Below, in pieces: positions 8,763 through 18,233 of a DNA stretch of 36,794 nt. Source of the stretch: a bacterium BMS3Abin03 (GTDB lineage Bacteria > Bacteroidota > Ignavibacteria > Ignavibacteriales > Ignavibacteriaceae); assembly GCA_022340715.1 (NCBI GenBank), contig JAJDNK010000004.1, forward strand, positions 1-36,794, in the 5' to 3' direction. The position numbers were made by a program, and so were the translations under genes. The notes below the pieces were generated by a model. It did no database searches. It was not told the origin of the DNA and saw only the letters and a program-made list of their open reading frames with translations. Numbering within the stretch: the first letter of the stretch is position 1; each line of letters starts with the position of its first letter.

Positions 8763-11700
8763 TTATTTGGCTACCGCTATCTTAATAATAGCATTTTCCT
8801 TTTTACCGTTAGTGCTTGTTGCTTCAATTCTTACAATGTAAACACCGCTCTGAATATCAGATACATTCCATAAGGTTTCATTATCCATTCCGCCCTGCGC
8901 ATTATCGTTTAACTCTGCAACAAAATCTCCTGCTAGATCGAAGATTTTAATATTAATTTTGGAATCTTCTGAAACATAGTACCGGATGTTTGTTTCACTA
9001 CCGTACACCGGATTCGGATAATTGTATGCCCTGCTGGTTGGGAAGAATTGATTAATAGCATTGCCTGTTTCTGCCGCTTCAATAAAGGAAGAGTTTTGTG
9101 GATTACCATTCTCTTCAGTCCAATAAAGTTTTCCATCAATAGAACTTATTGACCAAACTGATAAAACATTTTGATCATTTAAGACTGCGAGATTTGTTTT
9201 GCTGTTCGTATTATACAAAATCGGAGTAACAGGAATTCCCGAACCTGCAGAGATTGGAAAACCGGGAATTACTTTTCCGGTTCCTCCATCGATTGCAAAA
9301 ATTCTTCCGTCTATTGTAACAGAAATTATTTCGGATTTATTATCACCTTCAAAATCTGCTGTTAAAGGCGTTCCAACAAAACCAATACTTTCAGGATCGA
9401 CAAACGGAAAATTATCTGCCATAGCACCGGTTAAATTATACGCTTCAATGTTATTTCCGTTATTCAGAACAATGTAGTTGGTACCATCTTGCTTAAGATC
9501 TGTAAGCGAAAAAGAATTTATATTTCCATTTGATTTAATATTAAATTCGGTAATAATACTGCTTTTGTTTATAACATAGAGTCTATTCTTATCAGTGAGA
9601 ACAACTGCAATATTATTCCCATTAATATCTTTTGTTACAGCCAAATCGATTGGCAATTCATCAACTAATTCAACAGTGCCTTCATTGCTCCAAAATAAAT
9701 GTGTTTGAGGATAAATTTTATTTGTCATTCTGCCAGTGGAAGCTATGAAGGAGCCATTCGCTGCAACTTTATTAATTAAATGCTGCGTACTCACATCAAC
9801 CATATCCTGCTGTTGTGGTAATGAACCAAATGAAGCCGGGGAATAAGTAATGATCTTTCCATCAAGAGTCCCTATTACTACTTGTTTATTACCATTATCC
9901 AGAGTATTAATTACGGGAGCCGAACTTAAAATTCTTTTAACATTTATTTCACCATTTTCCGTCGTAGTTCCTTCACTTAAGCTATAAGTTAAGGTTGAAT
10001 CCTTTGCTCCATAAATTTGAAGTATATCATTTTCTAAAACAGAAGCATTTTTAAATACTGAAAAATCAGATAACGTTTTTACAATTGAAGTTCCATTATG
10101 CACTACGAGATTTGTACCATTGAGAATTAAATAAGCAGGTGAATTATCGAATCGGGAAATAGAAATACTCTTATTATCAGAAGATAAATTAATCTCATTT
10201 GAAAGAATTGGTTTAACTATAGAATCGCCATACTCAACCTTAAAGTTCATTCGGTTTGCGATATCAGAAAAATCTTTTATTGTAATTAGGCTGTTAGCAC
10301 CTGAATTGGTTTTAGTATCAGGTCTGGTATCATTTGCAAATCTGTTCTGATATAACTCAGCAGGATTTGAGACATACCAAAAATCTTCTTTTTCGCCCTC
10401 CCCTATAACTTCATCACCCAACACCGTGTAGAATTTTTCTCCTATATCCTGAATACCATCTGCTTCTTCAACATCAACACCACGATGATGCTTATCTGTA
10501 TTAATTTTATTTTCGGCAATCTTTTTATTGATTATATTCTCATCAATATGCCATATTACAATGCCATTACCCGGGACAGCCCAGTCAAATTCATCAACAT
10601 CGGTAACAACTCCTTCTAATGTATCTACATCGAAGCTATAGTAACCGGTAGTGTCTTTATCATAAGTTCTTGTTTCAACTTTACCATTTATATTTAGAGT
10701 AACCTTGGAACCATCGTTATTTACATCCCGATTACGATTTTCAATCAAATAATACTCCGATGAATTAAGCGGAACTTTTAAGATTACAGTATCGCCAATT
10801 TCTGCAGCAAGTCTTGTAACAACGCTTACCTCATTACTCCCAAGATTCACAGTTACCGGTTCAGCCCATCCTAATCTTATCTTCGTCCACGGAGAAGGTT
10901 CTGGTGGAAAAGCACCATTATAAGCAAATATGCTTTGTCCATCCATCAAGCCAAATCTTCCGATTGCACTTAAGCCGGTCTCAGTATCAAATAAATCAGG
11001 TAAACCGAGATAACTTCCTATACTTGCACACAATAATCCATTAATTGTAATCTGAAAAAGATATTTTCCACTAACCGTTTCAAGTTCCCGGCTTTCTGTT
11101 TCAGGAATTATCATGGTGTTTGGAATATTAAATGTACCACCTGAAACCGGAATTCCATCAAAATCACTTCCATAAATATTTTTGAATGCACTTTGACTTA
11201 AATAAACTGAGGGTAAGTCTCTTTCGTTTCCAATACTGCCCGGTAACGAAACATCTCTGCCAACTCCGGCATGAAATATTATGAAAACATTATACGCACT
11301 AAAGTTAAATGCTGGATAAACCTGATCAGCTTTTGTCCAGGCTTCTACCGAAAAATCAGCAAGTGAGGTAAAATCATTCGATCCTGGAGGTGGTGAATAA
11401 TTTCTCATCGCCTGGGATACTGAAAACGTATCCTCAAGAATTGTATATTCAACCGCCAATTTTCCGTTTGATACCTTTGAAAAATAATTTTTTACAAACT
11501 GAATATGAGATTTAAAATATTCATCATTGTGAGGAAGCGGATCAAGAATCGAAGTACCATAATCTTCTGTATAAATTGATCCAAATTTACCATTACCAAC
11601 TGTTGCCCCGTCTTTATCCTCTGCAAAATTAACCATCACAGCAAGAATTTTCAGTGTATCGGATGTGGCTAGATTTTTACTAATCGAAGTTGGACCTAAC

Positions 11701-11777
11701 AAAGAAGTTTTAAAAGTTTGGGCAGATAAACTGCCCAAACATAAAATCAGAATAAGAAGAAAAAAAACTTTTTTCAT
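8763..11777 (-). CDS. T9SS-sorted M6-type metallopeptidase homologue with degenerate active site
   Basis: A 1004-residue secreted protein: signal peptide (residues 1-19), an M6 (immune inhibitor A) peptidase-like region to about residue 500, a propeller-like middle with PQQ/FG-GAP-like repeats, and a T9SS type A sorting domain from about 918 (NYPNP...SGVYIVRIEA...KIAVAK). The M6 framework is well kept: LGLPDLFDTE, GRFGLMDG, P-W-KIRLGWAEPV, IVIWHIDEN and VDVEEADG. The zinc motif, expected as HExxH just before YLGLPDL, reads A-S-I-G-S (251-255), so both His ligands and the catalytic Glu are missing. It is therefore probably a non-catalytic surface or binding protein. It starts 9 nt after porV, so it is likely an operon-mate and cargo of the adjacent T9SS. 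Confidence 0.85.
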   Translation of the reverse strand: MKKVFFLLILILCLGSLSAQTFKTSLLGPTSISKNLATSDTLKILAVMVNFAEDKDGATVGNGKFGSIYTEDYGTSILDPLPHNDEYFKSHIQFVKNYFSKVSNGKLAVEYTILEDTFSVSQAMRNYSPPPGSNDFTSLADFSVEAWTKADQVYPAFNFSAYNVFIIFHAGVGRDVSLPGSIGNERDLPSVYLSQSAFKNIYGSDFDGIPVSGGTFNIPNTMIIPETESRELETVSGKYLFQITINGLLCASIGSYLGLPDLFDTETGLSAIGRFGLMDGQSIFAYNGAFPPEPSPWTKIRLGWAEPVTVNLGSNEVSVVTRLAAEIGDTVILKVPLNSSEYYLIENRNRDVNNDGSKVTLNINGKVETRTYDKDTTGYYSFDVDTLEGVVTDVDEFDWAVPGNGIVIWHIDENIINKKIAENKINTDKHHRGVDVEEADGIQDIGEKFYTVLGDEVIGEGEKEDFWYVSNPAELYQNRFANDTRPDTKTNSGANSLITIKDFSDIANRMNFKVEYGDSIVKPILSNEINLSSDNKSISISRFDNSPAYLILNGTNLVVHNGTSIVKTLSDFSVFKNASVLENDILQIYGAKDSTLTYSLSEGTTTENGEINVKRILSSAPVINTLDNGNKQVVIGTLDGKIITYSPASFGSLPQQQDMVDVSTQHLINKVAANGSFIASTGRMTNKIYPQTHLFWSNEGTVELVDELPIDLAVTKDINGNNIAVVLTDKNRLYVINKSSIITEFNIKSNGNINSFSLTDLKQDGTNYIVLNNGNNIEAYNLTGAMADNFPFVDPESIGFVGTPLTADFEGDNKSEIISVTIDGRIFAIDGGTGKVIPGFPISAGSGIPVTPILYNTNSKTNLAVLNDQNVLSVWSISSIDGKLYWTEENGNPQNSSFIEAAETGNAINQFFPTSRAYNYPNPVYGSETNIRYYVSEDSKINIKIFDLAGDFVAELNDNAQGGMDNETLWNVSDIQSGVYIVRIEATSTNGKKENAIIKIAVAK

Positions 11778-11786
11778 AATTTAAAA

Positions 11787-12950
11787 TCAAACGCCCCTAG
11801 GTAATCCTCTTAAAGACTCCGGAACTGCTCCCCAGCCTATTAATACTGTAAATCTTAAAGTATCAGACAGAGGATGCGTATCTCCACCGGGAAAAACCGA
11901 TGTTGTTATATAACTAAAATCGAACCCATATATGTCGTATCTTATACCGGCACCAAAGGTTATAAATTTTCTATTACCATAAGACGGATCTTCATAGAAG
12001 TAACCAGTTCTAAGAGCAAACAGGAAATCTCCTGGTGTTCCGTACCAGTATTCCAAACCCATAGATGTAACGATATCTCTTAATTCTTCACTGAAGGATT
12101 GATCACCCCACGCAGTGAATACGGCTTTATAAAATGGTTCGGAATGACCAGATGTGTCTCTGCTAACCAGTAGTTTGCTGAAATCAAGTGTATAGAGTAA
12201 GGAGTTAAATTCATCGTTAACAAGCTGGAAAGCCATACCGAGTCTGAAATTTGTGGGAATCGGATCTGCCTGATCCTGATCTATATATTGAATTTTAGGA
12301 CCGAGATTACTCAAGTTAGCACCTATGCTAAATTTATTTCCAAAATCTTCTCCAAATATATTCAGAGTTGAAGGCCGCCACATGGCAGCAATATCAAAAC
12401 TAACAGAAGTAGCAGTACCTGAACCTTGTTCCTGACCAACTGGTTTATCCGAAAGGTGACTATGGATAATCCTAAAGTTAAATCCAAGGCCCCAATCGCT
12501 GCTAAGTTTAGTCGCGTAACCAAGAGTTAATGCAGCATCGAATGCATTAAAAGTACCAAGAGGAGTCGGATCAACTTCACCTGTTCTTACAAATTCACCA
12601 AAGTTCATATAAGTAACACTTGCAGTTAAACTGCCTCCCAGTTCATCAAAATAACCCCGATAAGTCAGGTAATCATAAAACAAATCGAGATTGAACTGAG
12701 GAAGCCAGTTACTATGTGTAATGCTTAATTCAGTTCCTGTAAGAAAAGCAATACCTGCCGGATTCCAGAAAATTGCAGCGGAGTTATCTGCTAATCCACC
12801 ACCTGATTCACCCATACCTCCGGCCCGGGAATCGGGGGCTAAAAGCAGAAATGGAACAGCCGCACTTCCTCCTGTACCTTGAGCCAATGTAACGCTCGTA
12901 ATCCCTAAAAGCATAGCGCCGGCTAACGACAGCCTAATAAATGTTTTCAT
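11787..12950 (-). CDS. porV: T9SS outer-membrane beta-barrel PorV (PorV/PorQ family)
   Basis: A 387-residue FadL-like outer-membrane barrel with a signal peptide (cut after about residue 23, ...VTLAQ). The N-terminal signature GGMGESGGGLADNSAAIFWNPAGIA matches the PorV/PorQ pattern, in which a plug segment precedes the WNPAG motif. PorV shuttles folded T9SS cargo from the translocon to the PorU sortase at the cell surface. Its position directly behind porU supports PorV rather than PorQ. The site GTGGAGGTAC precedes the ATG. The next gene, 9 nt downstream, encodes a protein with a T9SS sorting domain. Confidence 0.82.
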   Translation of the reverse strand: MKTFIRLSLAGAMLLGITSVTLAQGTGGSAAVPFLLLAPDSRAGGMGESGGGLADNSAAIFWNPAGIAFLTGTELSITHSNWLPQFNLDLFYDYLTYRGYFDELGGSLTASVTYMNFGEFVRTGEVDPTPLGTFNAFDAALTLGYATKLSSDWGLGFNFRIIHSHLSDKPVGQEQGSGTATSVSFDIAAMWRPSTLNIFGEDFGNKFSIGANLSNLGPKIQYIDQDQADPIPTNFRLGMAFQLVNDEFNSLLYTLDFSKLLVSRDTSGHSEPFYKAVFTAWGDQSFSEELRDIVTSMGLEYWYGTPGDFLFALRTGYFYEDPSYGNRKFITFGAGIRYDIYGFDFSYITTSVFPGGDTHPLSDTLRFTVLIGWGAVPESLRGLPRGV

Positions 12951-13059
12951 ACTATAGTACCTCCACTATAAGTTTTCTTCTTTTTTCATATCCAATTTCG
13001 GTCAAGAAATTAAATATAAAAAATATTACAATTAAAAAGTTTATTCTATTCATAAAAAC

Positions 13060-16000
13060 TTATCTTATTACTGCTAATTTACCCAGCACGCTTTGATTAA
13101 ATGCACCATCTGAGCTTTTAACCATAATCTTATATAAATATGTGCCATTTGATATCATATCACCATCACCATCTCTACCATCCCAGTTTATCTTAACAAA
13201 TTTCTCGCCAACATTATTTGATTCAATTTCTTTAATCATTCTGCCCGCTATGGTATAAATTTTAACTTTTACATCTACCGGTTGATTAAGACTATGCTGA
13301 AAAGTAAAGGTAGTATTAGATCTGAATGGATTAGGATAATTATATACATCTCTTATAACAAGCTGATCGTCAGCAACTACACTAAAGTAGGTAGTTTCAC
13401 TGGAATAATTATTAAATACATCCCAGGCTTTAACCAGAAGACTATACTCGCCTTCATCCAATTTATCAAACTTATAGTTTATTTCACCAGATTTGCCAGC
13501 AGCATCAAGATCGCCTGTAAAATAATTAGTAAAATCAAGAGGATTTGATTCATCCTCATTCAATATTCCCTCAAGCTTATGACCAACACCCGTTCCTGTA
13601 GTATTCAATCCTGTTTCATCCGAAAGCTTTACAATTAAATCTGGTTGTGGCCCAACGAGGTAAGCATTATAAGATGCTGTGTTATCAAGAAACACTTCCA
13701 TCTCAGGTCCCGTGCCATCGTTTACGGCGGTTGTATCAGTTCCACCCACAGTAATTTTATTCGTAAAGGCAATCCCATCTGATTGGTTATCAAAGAAGTA
13801 GAAAATTATTTTCCCATTTTTATTTTCATAGGAAATATCTTTTGGAACCACAAAATTAGTTTTGAACTCGCCATTATTAACAGAAACTCTACCTTTGAAA
13901 ATCACTCCACCAGGAATTACAACCTGATAATTTCCAAGTTGTTCTAATTTCTTTATTCTTTCAGAATCGAAAATCGTAAGTATTCCTTCTCCGCTAAAAT
14001 TTTCATTTCGTAAGCCTTGTGGTGTAATTATTGTACCGGATACTTCGGAACTACTTAAAGCTTTCAATTGAATATCTGTAGACAAAGACTTTCCATCAAT
14101 CGAATCTATTGTACCTTCATACCTTGGAACCTGAAGTCTCAATAAAGGATCTCCAAAAAGATGAAATTTCCTATCATTTGGTCTATTTCTATTCTGTCTT
14201 GTAGCAAAATAAACAGAACCAATTGTCCTCATTAGATTCAATGTATCACGTGGACTAATTAGCAAATTTGTCATAAAAGCTCTATTCAATTCATCGTTTG
14301 CAAACGACTGGACTACTCTGACAGAACTTAATGCCGCAATAGCACCACCATCAGGCTTTAAAACCAATTCATCAGTACTACTGCTTTCATTTGGAACATC
14401 ATAATATGCAAAATCGCAGGTCGCTGCTACCAAAAAGAAACAATCTTTATTATGCAATTGTGGTATAGTCACACTTTTTTCAAATACGATCTCATGAGTC
14501 CATACTTCCGGATTGCCATGACCAATATAATTTAAGAGAACTGTACCTCTATTTATCGCATCAATTATAGCAGTGTTAACCTGGGGTTTTCTTCTGCCTG
14601 CACTTGTTATTATTGTTGGATAATCAGCTAAATAAATTTTGTCTAAATTATATGATTTGGGAATTATACTATTAGCGATAGTTTCCATCTGAGGTGTATG
14701 CAAATTAGCTTCGGGACCTTCCGTTGTTAAAGCATCATCAGCTACTAATGTCATAGTGTTTTTCCATACCCCGTTTTCACTATTCAATTCATAATTGATA
14801 TCTTTCGTAACATAATCATTAGCCTGTGTCAAGCTGGCTGCTGTAATTCTGCCGGGGATTAAATCAATATTATCTTCCGGAAATCCAATAATATTATCCA
14901 TTTTAACATAAAAATCATCCGCTGTATAGGAATCTCCCCCTTGAATATATACTAGCGATTCTTTCGTTTGCCAAGTTGGAACGAAATTATCATTAAAACC
15001 TTCTGTGTTCTTATAATCAAAAGTACCCTTTCCGAAAAACAGAACAGATTCAGGTGTGATTTGCCAATTATCATAAGCGTATTTAATAAAGTCTCTGATT
15101 GCTGATACATCAAGTATTCCACAAGAAAACTCATTAAATATTTGATCGACGCGAACTACAATAGTTGAAATTGGTATGATTGCTTCACTCTCCCTGAAAT
15201 TTTTCAACCTGTTCGCTTCATCTAAAAAATCTTTTGGGGAAATTATTATATATTTAGCTCCATCCTGTATTCCTCTTAAATCCGAATTTTCAACCGATAC
15301 AGGATTTACTGGGATAAGAAAATCTTTATTACTTAAACCAATATATTTTGATACTGAGCCTTTGGATTCTGCTATCTGGAATTTACAATCACCACCACTT
15401 AATAATACCGGATTAGTAATTAATTTTACATTTGCCGGATCACTAACATTATACACACTAATATCAGTTGAAGGGAAATCATGAAGTGAATATTCAATAA
15501 CTGCAGTTGTATCTTTAGAAAAGAAAAGTATTTTATTATCAAAAGCTTTAAGATCCTTTACATAAGAAATTTCAAAATAATCTAAGTAGCCAACTGAATT
15601 AACTTCAGATGGTTCTATACTTAATTTTAACAAACTTCTGTTATCCGGTAAATCTCCTGTATATGTAGCAGTAATATTATCATGAAGTTTTCCAACCGTA
15701 TATTCTGCAGATCCATAACCACTCAGAAACCGGTTTAATAATGACTTATTATTATCAGTAGCTTTAAGTGTTAAACCGCTCTTAGAAGCAACTGCAAACC
15801 GCATTTTATAATTAATAGGATAAGAGGGAATTCTTCCATTTAATGAATTTATGTATGTATGCGATGTAACGGACTGTGTAAAGTTATCGCCATAATAATC
15901 TCTACCTGATTTAGCCAAATTGATTTTATCTTCATCCAGATCCGCAAAAGCAAGCGTATTGGTTTGGGAATATTCGGGTGTAGTATTTAAACTCGCTTCA

Positions 16001-17058
16001 TTTTGAATTCTTTTACCATTTTCACCTCCATATGTAATCCAGTAATAATTATGATTGGAGTACGGATGATGAAATCTTACAATTTTATTTTGCTTTGGAT
16101 CATAATCCCAGAAGTCTGTTCCCCTACCATAAAAAATTATGTAATCTTGCTCATCAAACTTTCCGTCATCTTCTCCGATAATAGATATTGCATTCTCTAC
16201 TAAATCAATCGGGCGAGCTTCGTTAACTGATTCAGATAATACTTTCCCGCCATTATTATAAATTTTTATTGTTCGCGGATTAATTGAAGAAAGATCAAAT
16301 CCGGCAGAAGTAAGAAAATCATGATCGATTTTATAGATACCTTCTTCCGGCGCTTCAAACTTTACCCATTTTCCGCTTGCAAGTACACTGCTTGTATTTA
16401 CCTTTTTAATTGATGTCTTTTTCGGTTTCTGCCAGAAACGTGCAATCTCATAATTAATACATGTAGATCTAAGCAGTTCATCATATTTATTATTTGTTGT
16501 ACTACTTCCACCTTTACCGTACTGAACACGGAAGACTATCTGTTTATATAATTTTATTTTTTTTGTTTGAGCATCAAACTTTACAGGGAGAATCCTGATC
16601 TCCTGATTGTTTAATCTTCTCGTTATTCCAAAATTCCCAAACAAAACCAGTTCGGGATTATCTTCAAAACTGAAGTATTCATCACCGACTACAAATTTAC
16701 TTGCCGGAATATCACCTTCTTTAACTAGCTTTGGTATTGGAGTGATCTGGCCATCAAGTTCAACATACTGAGTATTTAAAACTTCAATTGTGTTACCAAA
16801 TTCTACCGGAACACCGAGATTCATTCTCCTTTCCGGGATAGCAGGAACACCCCAGGCATCAGGATCAGGAATAACACCAAAATCTAAAACTATATTCCTA
16901 AATTTTTGATTATCAATTGTCGTGATTGAAGTATCGATATAGCGAGGTGTATATTCTATTACAATTGAATTCTGATCGGAAGAAAGGATTCGGTAATCGC
17001 TCTTAGAATAGGCAACTATAGATAGGAATAATAGTATAATAGAGATTTTGCTCTTCAT
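13060..17058 (-). CDS. porU: T9SS sortase PorU (C25 gingipain-like cysteine protease)
   Basis: A 1332-residue exported protein: signal peptide (1-18), a long N-terminal region, a C25 peptidase domain (about residues 600-990) and a C-terminal sorting-type domain from about 1238 (YNYPNP...IAGRMIKEI...NGTYLYKI...KLAVIR). The catalytic dyad is visible as H847 in NYIGHGNPE and C881 in LVAATCDF. PorU removes the C-terminal signal of T9SS cargo and attaches the protein to the surface lipopolysaccharide anchor. Length and order fit PorU rather than a soluble gingipain, and porV follows 109 nt downstream. The intergenic region upstream (17059-17195) is AT-rich and holds no gene. Confidence 0.88.
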   Translation of the reverse strand: MKSKISIILLFLSIVAYSKSDYRILSSDQNSIVIEYTPRYIDTSITTIDNQKFRNIVLDFGVIPDPDAWGVPAIPERRMNLGVPVEFGNTIEVLNTQYVELDGQITPIPKLVKEGDIPASKFVVGDEYFSFEDNPELVLFGNFGITRRLNNQEIRILPVKFDAQTKKIKLYKQIVFRVQYGKGGSSTTNNKYDELLRSTCINYEIARFWQKPKKTSIKKVNTSSVLASGKWVKFEAPEEGIYKIDHDFLTSAGFDLSSINPRTIKIYNNGGKVLSESVNEARPIDLVENAISIIGEDDGKFDEQDYIIFYGRGTDFWDYDPKQNKIVRFHHPYSNHNYYWITYGGENGKRIQNEASLNTTPEYSQTNTLAFADLDEDKINLAKSGRDYYGDNFTQSVTSHTYINSLNGRIPSYPINYKMRFAVASKSGLTLKATDNNKSLLNRFLSGYGSAEYTVGKLHDNITATYTGDLPDNRSLLKLSIEPSEVNSVGYLDYFEISYVKDLKAFDNKILFFSKDTTAVIEYSLHDFPSTDISVYNVSDPANVKLITNPVLLSGGDCKFQIAESKGSVSKYIGLSNKDFLIPVNPVSVENSDLRGIQDGAKYIIISPKDFLDEANRLKNFRESEAIIPISTIVVRVDQIFNEFSCGILDVSAIRDFIKYAYDNWQITPESVLFFGKGTFDYKNTEGFNDNFVPTWQTKESLVYIQGGDSYTADDFYVKMDNIIGFPEDNIDLIPGRITAASLTQANDYVTKDINYELNSENGVWKNTMTLVADDALTTEGPEANLHTPQMETIANSIIPKSYNLDKIYLADYPTIITSAGRRKPQVNTAIIDAINRGTVLLNYIGHGNPEVWTHEIVFEKSVTIPQLHNKDCFFLVAATCDFAYYDVPNESSSTDELVLKPDGGAIAALSSVRVVQSFANDELNRAFMTNLLISPRDTLNLMRTIGSVYFATRQNRNRPNDRKFHLFGDPLLRLQVPRYEGTIDSIDGKSLSTDIQLKALSSSEVSGTIITPQGLRNENFSGEGILTIFDSERIKKLEQLGNYQVVIPGGVIFKGRVSVNNGEFKTNFVVPKDISYENKNGKIIFYFFDNQSDGIAFTNKITVGGTDTTAVNDGTGPEMEVFLDNTASYNAYLVGPQPDLIVKLSDETGLNTTGTGVGHKLEGILNEDESNPLDFTNYFTGDLDAAGKSGEINYKFDKLDEGEYSLLVKAWDVFNNYSSETTYFSVVADDQLVIRDVYNYPNPFRSNTTFTFQHSLNQPVDVKVKIYTIAGRMIKEIESNNVGEKFVKINWDGRDGDGDMISNGTYLYKIMVKSSDGAFNQSVLGKLAVIR

Positions 17059-17195
17059 TAAACTGAAATTCTAAGAATAATACTCTTAAATAGTTTTAAA
17101 TTTTAATAAAATTTTTCAGAAAAACGCCGGTAGCTAAAATCTCTAATAATTCTCCTTTTAATTTGGTTAAATTTATATAACTAAATGATTACCAG

Positions 17196-17651
17196 TCAAG
17201 TCAATAAATCCAATTTACAGGCTTTTACTTCTTGAATAATCTTGTCCGAATTCAGGTAGTAAAACGGTAGTACTGTTTTCTCAAACATTATTTTTTTATC
17301 AGTGTTGATAAGAACTATTTTACGTTTATTAATACCAAATAAATTTACTGCATTATATAGTTTGCTCACCACTTTATCAACATCCGAAAGTAGTATGAAA
17401 TTTAATTCAAGATTTTCACAAAATGTGGAGTGTGATTTTGTGTTTTCTACATTTACTCCAACTACCCTTATACCAAGTTCATTAAATTCAGACATGTTTT
17501 GGTTGTAGTTGTTTAATTGTTTTGTACATACCGGGGAATTATCTTTAGGATAGAAGACCAATAATACTTTTTGATCAAGGTTATTATAAAGCTCAAATTC
17601 ATTTCCATTCTGATCCTTCAATCTAAAATTGGGAGCTGTTTCATTTAACAT
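17196..17651 (-). CDS. Peroxiredoxin of the AhpC/TSA-BCP type, atypical active site
   Basis: A 151-residue thioredoxin-fold peroxidase that would reduce peroxides in the cytoplasm. The peroxidatic motif, usually PxxxTxxC, reads P35-KDN-S39-PV-C42, so Thr is replaced by Ser. The alpha-2 resolving Cys common in BCP/PrxQ five residues later is absent (position 47 is Asn). Another Cys is present at 78 (STFCENL), so resolution may be different or intermolecular. LLVFYPKD and LLSD are family-typical. The start overlaps the stop of the HD gene by one nucleotide (TAATG), indicating translational coupling. Confidence 0.8.
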   Translation of the reverse strand: MLNETAPNFRLKDQNGNEFELYNNLDQKVLLVFYPKDNSPVCTKQLNNYNQNMSEFNELGIRVVGVNVENTKSHSTFCENLELNFILLSDVDKVVSKLYNAVNLFGINKRKIVLINTDKKIMFEKTVLPFYYLNSDKIIQEVKACKLDLLT

Positions 17652-18217
17652 TAAAGACCCAGTGCTTCCTTATTTTCCCTCATAGCTAAAATGCAAAATT
17701 CGATATGTTCATCTAAAGGAATTCCGAGCTCTTCAGCACCATTTCTTATGTCTTCCCTGCTCACAGCGCGGGCAAATGCTTTATCTTTAAGTTTTTTCTT
17801 TACAGATTTCACTTCAACTTCATCAACAGTTTTTGATGGGCGAACATAAGTGACCGCTGTTATAAAACCAGCAAGTTCATCACAAGCAAACAATACTTTT
17901 TGCAACTTTGATTCTCTTTTTACTCCCGAATAATTTGCATGTGATAATATTGCATTTCTGAATTCTTCGTTGAATCCTTTCTCTTTTAATATATCAGAGC
18001 CTTTGAAAGGATGTTCCTGTTCAGTTGGATACATTTCATAATCAAAATCGTGAAGCAATGCAACGTTACCCCAAAATTTAATATCATCATTAAACTTTTT
18101 AGCGTAAGCACGAACACATGTTTCAACAGCTAATGCATGTTTTATCAAAGCTTCACCTTTAGTATACTCATTTAGAATTTGCCAGCATTGTTCACGGTTC
18201 CTCACTATGTCATCCAT
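17651..18217 (-). CDS. HD-domain phosphohydrolase-like protein
   Basis: A 188-residue cytoplasmic protein of the HD superfamily. H27 begins the motif, ALLHDFDY supplies the HD pair (56-57), and further His residues follow (EHPFKGSDIL, LSHANYSG). The HD residues typical of metal-dependent phosphohydrolases are intact. The family is close to small HDIG-type proteins of unknown substrate. It lies 16 nt behind nth and overlaps the peroxiredoxin gene by 1 nt. No substrate can be named. Confidence 0.82.
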   Translation of the reverse strand: MDDIVRNREQCWQILNEYTKGEALIKHALAVETCVRAYAKKFNDDIKFWGNVALLHDFDYEMYPTEQEHPFKGSDILKEKGFNEEFRNAILSHANYSGVKRESKLQKVLFACDELAGFITAVTYVRPSKTVDEVEVKSVKKKLKDKAFARAVSREDIRNGAEELGIPLDEHIEFCILAMRENKEALGL

Positions 18218-18233
18218 TTTATCTCCTTACGCC

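Noticed and set aside
17059-17195. AAAAGGAG ribosome-site-like sequence in the gap upstream of porU
   Set aside because: No ATG, GTG or TTG opens a usable frame at the right distance; it is likely chance in AT-rich leader DNA.
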